Below, piece by piece: positions 58,556-64,000 of a stretch of 64,000 nt of DNA. Each line of letters begins with the position of its first letter. Position 1 is the first letter of the stretch. The position numbers and the translations under genes were made by a program. Source of the stretch: Acephala macrosclerotiorum (lineage: Eukaryota > Ascomycota > Leotiomycetes > Helotiales > Mollisiaceae); assembly GCA_014904845.1 (NCBI GenBank), contig MU119364.1, forward strand, positions 60,809 to 124,808. The letters are read 5' to 3'. A model generated the notes under the pieces. The model had not been told where the DNA came from and made no database searches. It was given only the letters and a program-made list of their open reading frames with translations.

Positions 58556-59980
58556 CTATTCTCTATATACACGGTAGTCTTGTGTACCTGTTGAGGTTGA
58601 AGTTGGGGATGAGATGCTGCTACTCTCTTGAATCGGAACTGGGCCCATTGAATATAGGTAAGTAACGTTGTTCTTGAGCCGTTCGCTGTCTCTCATTTGT
58701 GCTCCTTGTACTACCATTTCTTTGAGGCCGGCAGTATATCCTTTCCAACCAGCTGTCGGATTTTCAATGAAGGATGCAACACTTTCCTTCCGCTCATTGT
58801 TTTCTGGGAAGTCCATATACGTTTCGGTCAGGGATATTATGTCTGGTATCCTTTCCCACTCCTCAAGTCCAATTGTTGACATGCCTGGGGTGTTGAATCT
58901 GAAGTAGCGTCCCCGTATGCCATCACGATCCAGGTGAAGCATAATATCATCATGCACCTTTTTGCAATCTGTCAGACATTCGGCGCAGTATTTCGCTACA
59001 CTTACACGGAATACTTCCTCGGGAGAAGGTTTTGGTGAGAGAAACCAAGATGTAACACTTCCAAGGAAAGAACTTCTGGTCATTCCTTGCACTTGGGGGA
59101 GTTGTATTGGATCTTCTCCGGTGCCTAGGCTGATCAGACAGCCCACAGGGCGGCCCCGCCATATCCAATAAGCTTCGTCGAAGATCTCCCTCGCGGGATT
59201 ATTCCAACCGGTCTGCCCATCGCCGTACAAAACAGGTCCAATACTAATTGGAGAGAAGAAGGTTGCTGTCGCTGAGGTTGCACGGGCAGCCTCCCAGATC
59301 CTACCATTCAAGGCATCATTGTATCTTGTAGCATACGACCTGAGTCTTACAGCCTGGTGTCCACCGCGGGTGCGAGTTGCAACCACAAATGTCCTGCATC
59401 CGCCACCAGATGTATCAATACTCAAGTCCTCGTATGGTTCGTCTTCGTCAAGGCAGCCGGCTTTGGGCGCAGGAGCTTGGGCGATGAGGCGCTTGATTGC
59501 AAGTTCTAGAACTTTGGAGTCAAACCCAGCACCACCGTCTGGGCTAGATGTGGCGAATGCTGTTTCTGCCAGCGTTCTGTACTGAGTGATAGCCTGGTCG
59601 ACAGTCTAAGACAGTCAGTCAGTGTCATAGATACTAGCAAGGTTTGCTCTACTGATTTCTGGAAGCCAACAAACAGAGAGGTAGCTCGAACTGCAGACCT
59701 AGTTTGAAGACCTGGACGTACATGGATTACGGAAGGGAGCAGGACTCACGTAGCGTAGCCGTCCCAGCATGATTGCTATGAGTCCGCCAGTACTTGTGCC
59801 GCAGATTAGATCGAAATACTCGCACGGCTTAATGCCCACCTTGCCAGATCTTGTTGACTGTGAATGGTGGATATTCCTGCGAACCTGGTCCATGAGCTCT
59901 TTTAAGATGTACAGGGAAGCGATCCCCCGAACGCCACCCCCATCGAGCGATAGAAGACGAAGTGGCTCGGCAGACTCCAT
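58556..59980 (-). CDS. Patatin-like phospholipase (two exons)
   Basis: Patatin-fold lipid acyl hydrolase. Exons on the complement: 59980-59750 and 59605-58556; 1281 nt, 426 residues. Oxyanion-hole motif SLDGGGVRG at residues 11-19, nucleophile elbow GTSTGG with Ser63, and catalytic Asp206 in VLYGDGQTGWNNP (DGQ instead of the usual DGG/DGA). The dyad is complete, so an active enzyme is expected. No signal peptide or TM; cytosolic. In fungal NLR-like proteins the same domain is a common N-terminal effector. Here it stands alone in front of a DUF7580 frame and head to head with an HSP70-like gene. The intron (GTGAGT ... CTTAG, 144 nt) is phase 0. Ends with a Ser/Thr-rich tail after the lipase domain. 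Confidence 0.88.
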
Positions 59981-60314
59981 GTTCAATTGTCGACGTCAAC
60001 ATAAAACCGATACCTTCTTACAATTCTCGTATCATGACAGCGGAAGAGGGACAAAGACTCTACAAAGACTCGACAAAGATGAATTACAGCGAACGTGCTC
60101 CAGCGCATGCGAGCCACGAGCTGCCCGGAATAATTTGAAACCTGGAGAGTTGATTTGTGCACGTGTCAATGTCTCATCGAGAGAAAAAAAGCGGGGCGGG
60201 TGCCTGTTTCCCCACTAAACCTTGGAAGTTGATTAATCGATCCAAGCCCGAACATACTTCCCTTCACACCTCACGAAGACCATTCATGCGGACGGTCACT
60301 CGTAAAGATGCAAA
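59981..60314. promoter_or_regulatory. Shared divergent promoter, patatin / HSP70-like
   Basis: Only 334 bp separate the two start codons. A GCACGTGT E-box is at about 60158-60165. The arrangement suggests co-expression; that is an inference. Confidence 0.5.
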
Positions 60315-63300
60315 ATGGCGCCTAAACAAATCCTTTCCAGTCAAAGCTTGGGTAGCTTGATGCCACCAAAAACCCGCGACGACGAGCCCTCTTCTCCCAA
60401 AACATCGTTTTCAGCTTGGCAGCTCTATCACCGCTCTATCCATTTACTTTCAAAGCTGCGGGATGCTCTGAAATGCCATGAAGAGACAGCCATCCAAGAT
60501 AGGGCTAGGGGTCTAGGAGATGAAGTGATCCGGCTAAGATTATGGGCAGAGATGACATCTGAAGAATCGGGTTTTGAAAGGGTCCTGGAACGATTGGACG
60601 AGCTACAGCACGTGATACTGGAGCTTCTCCTAGAAGTTGCAGTGATAACAAGTGAGAGTATGTTGCTCATCGTGATGTGACTCGACTCCGTGCATTGACT
60701 GTATGCAGTGCTCGCTTTGTTCTCGCCAATGGGCGGAGATGAAAACTCTATCAGACAGCTTCTGCTCCTGATCAGAGAAGGTCAAGTACGGCTTGATATC
60801 GGCTTCAAGTCAAGGCTAGATCACCCGAGTGAAGCCATTCACACAGGCTCATGGGACGATTCTAGAATGCAAGCCCCGATGTCCTTCTGGGCTCAGTTGG
60901 TATCCCAGCAGCAGTCCAAATCAGCCCAAGAGGACGGACGATCCACGATCAGCACGCTTGAATCTTTAACGACAATGCTTTGTGACTTACAGAGTCGCGT
61001 ATCCAGGCTAATGGATCTTCTACCAACCATAAAGCAATCAATGCTCATGACTTGTCCGGAGTCTCCACCAAGTACGCCAAGTCCTGTGAATGTTGGCGCT
61101 CTGGAAGCACGTGCGGGACGTGCAGAACCGAAAGCAAATCATACATCTAGCCAGCCATTAGTGACCAGCTTCGAAACGAGCGGGCTACCAATTGATGTTT
61201 TTGTTGGGATCGATATGGGGTTAACATGTACAGGTATGGATCGATGCTATTTAAGTTCAAGGAATGCAACAAGGGCTAACATGAGCTATGCGTGCAGGCG
61301 TCGCTGTTTGTGTTAATCAGGATGCTTGGGGTGGTAGGCCGATTGTCATCCAACAATGGCCTGGCCTGAAAACGAACAAGACTCCCATAAACGCCAATAA
61401 GGTTCCCACACAAGTTGGTTACAAGGCTGGAGAGAAAGGAATACATTCGTGGGGGTTTGAGTGCCCTTCGTTCGGGAACATAGGCCGGGGCATGGCTATC
61501 AAAGATATGTTCAAATTCTACTTGGACGATTATTTCCTTGGGGGGAAATTTCAGAGAACTCCGGAAGAAACTCCCAAGCTTGAGAATGTGAAGTCATGGT
61601 ATACAGATTTCTTGACAGCTTTATATGCTCACATTATTCAATTCCTTCAGGAACGACTGAGAATTGATGTCAGGTCGACTCCTATCGAATTTGTCTTTAG
61701 CATCCCAACATCATGGAAGGACAAGGACTTGTCGGTTCGGTGTTTTCGAGAGCTTGTGGATAGTGCGGGATTTGGAAGAGCTGGAAACGTTATTATGGAA
61801 TTGACAGAGGGCGAAGCATCTGCCGTTTTTACTGCAAAGCATTTGGGGCATGAATTTCAGGTACATTCTTGGCAACATGACTTACCTCTTTCAAAAGAAA
61901 ACTGACCTAGTGACTGTAGCAGGGCGAGGCCTTCATTGTTTGCGATGCTGGCGGGGGAACGACTGTGCGTCTATAAGAGCATTCTTCCCTGGCATCAATC
62001 AAGAGCTAATGCGAGTAGGATATGTGCACCCTACAAGTCAAAAGTGTACAAGAAGGAATGGTAGAGCTAGAAAACTTAGATGACCCAAAAGGTTATGAAC
62101 ACTGTCGGTAACTCATTATATCCGGACATGTGCTAACTTCTTCATCGCTTAGCTCTTGGTGTTGGCTCCGTCGACATAGATGACTTGTATGAGGCGAGAG
62201 CTGTAGAGCAATTGAGAGCTCTCGGAGGGTTCTCTGAAGACCGGGTTGAACTTATAGCTCACCGGGCTACGAGAGGAGTTTTCCAAACTTGGAAGACGGG
62301 CTTCGGAAATCCAGAAGTCGATCTTCTTGAAGATCAACGTCTGGCGCTGTCAGACTCAACCCAGCAGATACTTATGTCTCGGTAAGTCACAGCTTGACCT
62401 TATGCCTGATCAATATTTCATGCTGATGTATTCTCAGGGATGAACTGAAATCCATGTTCGACGCGCAGCTCCGGCAGATTATCGAGTTCATTGAGGCGCA
62501 ACTTAAATCAATCAGGGCATGCAGACCAGACGTGACGCTGGTACGTCATCAAATTTTCCCACCCGTTCCAAGTTTCCCGGGGTCTTCGACTAACGAAAAT
62601 ATGCTAGTCCACTATGTTCCTAGCTGGAGGCCTGGGATCCTCTAAGTACGTACAAAATGAGCTCGTGAAACACTTCTTAAGCAGATTGAGAGTGCGCTTC
62701 GCCCCGAACCCAGCCGATCTGTAAGTCAATGTATTTCAAATGCCCTCCTAGAGCTGATTCAGTTTGTAGTCCTCTTGCAGTCTGCAAAGGCCTAGTCATC
62801 GATCGCCTCCAGAACTTCTCGAACCAGCTGCCTGTGATTCCGATGCGGAGTTCCAATGCGTCATATGGCGTTTTATGCAGAGAGATATACAATAGCAAGA
62901 AGCACACCGGCCAGTCGCCCTCAAAGAATCCTCTTGACGGAAAAAAGTACGCAGGGAAACAAATTGACTGGTTGGTTTGCAAAGGCCAGAAACCTATTCG
63001 AGGTGCGTGTGTCAACCGGACGTACTCACTCGTGTTGGATGAAGACGCAACGAACAGGAGCTGGGGCTTCAGTGTCGTCTGCTCCACTCTGGAAGAGGAT
63101 TATCTTCCGACTTTTCTGCGCAGAAAGGGGCAAAGGGGAGGAGTAAGTGTACTCTGTCACGTGACATCAGACACGGGCGCCGATGTGCCCGATGCAGTCA
63201 GCCTTCAGCGACGAGCGCTGCTTATCGGGAGACGAGTCAGCTATTCTCGAATAGACTGTGAACTGTTAGCAAAGATAGGTGTTGGAAAGATGGAGTTCAC

Positions 63301-63412
63301 CGTCAAGATTATTGGCGAAGGAGAAGGAGCCCCTCAAGAACTTAAAGTCAGGTGGGAAGACGGTACCCGAATGGCTGGCCGTGAGCTTGATGGTCTGATC
63401 CGAAGGATGTAA
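60315..63412 (+). CDS. HSP70/HSPA12-like ATPase with long N-terminal helical extension (nine exons)
   Basis: Exons 60315-60651, 60709-61233, 61298-61860, 61923-61964, 62019-62091, 62153-62381, 62438-62540, 62608-62720, 62770-63412; 2628 nt, 875 residues, with all phases closing. The actin/HSP70-type ATPase core starts near residue 277: phosphate 1 VFVGIDMGLTCTGVAV, phosphate 2 VCDAGGGTTD near 480, adenosine motif FLAGGLGSSKYV near 630. The HSPA12-like pattern (SIPTSWKDK instead of canonical HSP70 motifs, no EEVD) marks the atypical fungal branch. The first 275 residues are not chaperone: a helical segment GDEVIRLRLWAEMTSEESGF and LERLDELQHVILELLLEV recalls the N-terminal helical region of many fungal STAND/ankyrin proteins. 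Not a housekeeping chaperone; a regulatory or sensing role is inferred. Confidence 0.85.
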
Positions 63413-63859
63413 TTGATTTGATAGAGTTGGAATTTTATTGGCCGTCCGCCTTCAGGACTAATACCAACTTTTATCACGTGAAATCGACGCTTTCAAGAGT
63501 GAGCGATTCCCCCCAAATCTACTATAAATGAATTACCATCATCACCCCCAAATTTAACTACAGATTTGAATTATCCATTCCGTTCAACTGATCTACTCGA
63601 CAAAAATACACTCGGTATTTTGGCGAATGCTATATAATACCTTTTATTAACCGATGATTTACCAAGAACGAAAATGGTAAAAAGATAATCAAGGGCTCGA
63701 AAGAGCGCTAAAAAAGAAACTATTTAATAGGCTTAAAAAATAAACAAAAAATACTTAAAAAAATTTATATATTTAATAAAATAAAATATAAATATTAAAA
63801 TAAATAATAAAATAAATTAATTAATTTTATTATAATTTATAAATTTTATATTATATTAA

Positions 63860-63891
<32 letters not shown>

Positions 63892-64000
63892 ATATTTATA
63901 TTATATAAAAAAATTTAAAATTATATATTTATTATATAATATAAACTATTTTTAAAATAAATAAAAAATATTTAAATTATATAAATTATATAAAATTTAA
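63413..64000. other. AT-rich terminal island with microsatellite
   Basis: From about 63640 to the end nearly every base is A or T, with (TAA)n at about 63856-63880 and no frame of note. Just before it, 63509-63580 holds an imperfect tandem pair (CCCCCCAAATCTACTA... and CACCCCCAAATTTAACTA...). Consistent with a RIP-degraded, heterochromatin-like block that continues beyond the window. Confidence 0.7.

Noticed and set aside
63600..64000. Possible telomere or mitochondrial insertion
   Set aside because: No TTAGGG/CCCTAA repeats and no mitochondrial coding motif; a RIP-type AT island fits better.
1..64000. CRISPR arrays, prokaryotic operons, rRNA genes
   Set aside because: No regularly spaced repeats, no Shine-Dalgarno-type organisation and no rRNA core sequence; spliceosomal introns show the DNA is eukaryotic.

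Overview
The window looks like nuclear DNA of a filamentous ascomycete (Pezizomycotina). Genes are split by short introns (mostly 45-75 nt) with GTRNGT donors, CTRAY-type branch sites and YAG or AAG acceptors. Core eukaryotic genes (MCM4, VTC4, OST1, hexokinase, RMT2) sit among fungal families (DUF6594, DUF7580, GMC oxidoreductases, Dal5-like MFS carriers), and AT-rich islands carry RIP-like transition mutations. Gene content suggests Leotiomycetes, but the sequence alone does not prove it. I checked intron-exon models by frame arithmetic; nearly all models given with exon coordinates sum to a multiple of three, and the exceptions are reported as lesions.

Layout. 0-2 kb: a decayed proteinase K-like protease. 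2.8-8.8 kb: RMT2 methyltransferase, hexokinase (minus) and the OST1/ribophorin I subunit. 9-12.2 kb: poor in genes, with a broken DUF6594 gene. 12.2-20.9 kb: a seven-helix membrane protein, an M24 hydrolase and a 1631-residue ABCA-type transporter. 22-23.4 kb: an unknown protein. 23.8-29.8 kb: a decayed belt holding an F-box/LRR pseudogene, a dead MDR reductase and a polyol dehydrogenase with a frameshift. 30.5-31 kb: an AT-rich island. 31.3-33.3 kb: two head-to-head C2H2 proteins. 34-38.7 kb: an F-box/LRR-like fragment and a divergent MFS-carrier/HpcH-HpaI-aldolase pair in which both genes carry lesions. 39.9-40.4 kb: a three-exon 135-residue gene that no long ORF reveals. 42.2-42.7 kb: scrambled relics of MCM4. 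43.4-50 kb: MCM4 and the VTC4 polyphosphate polymerase. 50.4-50.97 kb: an AT-rich RIP-like repeat. 51.3-56 kb: a membrane-anchored PNGase A-like protein and a GMC oxidoreductase with a homopolymer frameshift. 56.8-63.4 kb: a patatin-like lipase and a DUF7580 protein on the minus strand, head to head with an HSP70/HSPA12-like ATPase that has a long N-terminal extension. The window ends in extremely AT-rich DNA.

The most interesting unit is the patatin / DUF7580 / HSP70-like neighbourhood at 56.8-63.4 kb. Its domain types recur in fungal non-self-recognition (NLR-like) repertoires, but I know of no described system with this arrangement. Two further themes stand out. Housekeeping genes are all intact, whereas many accessory genes carry exactly one small lesion. 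MCM4 is preceded by two MluI cell-cycle boxes and by fragments of itself.
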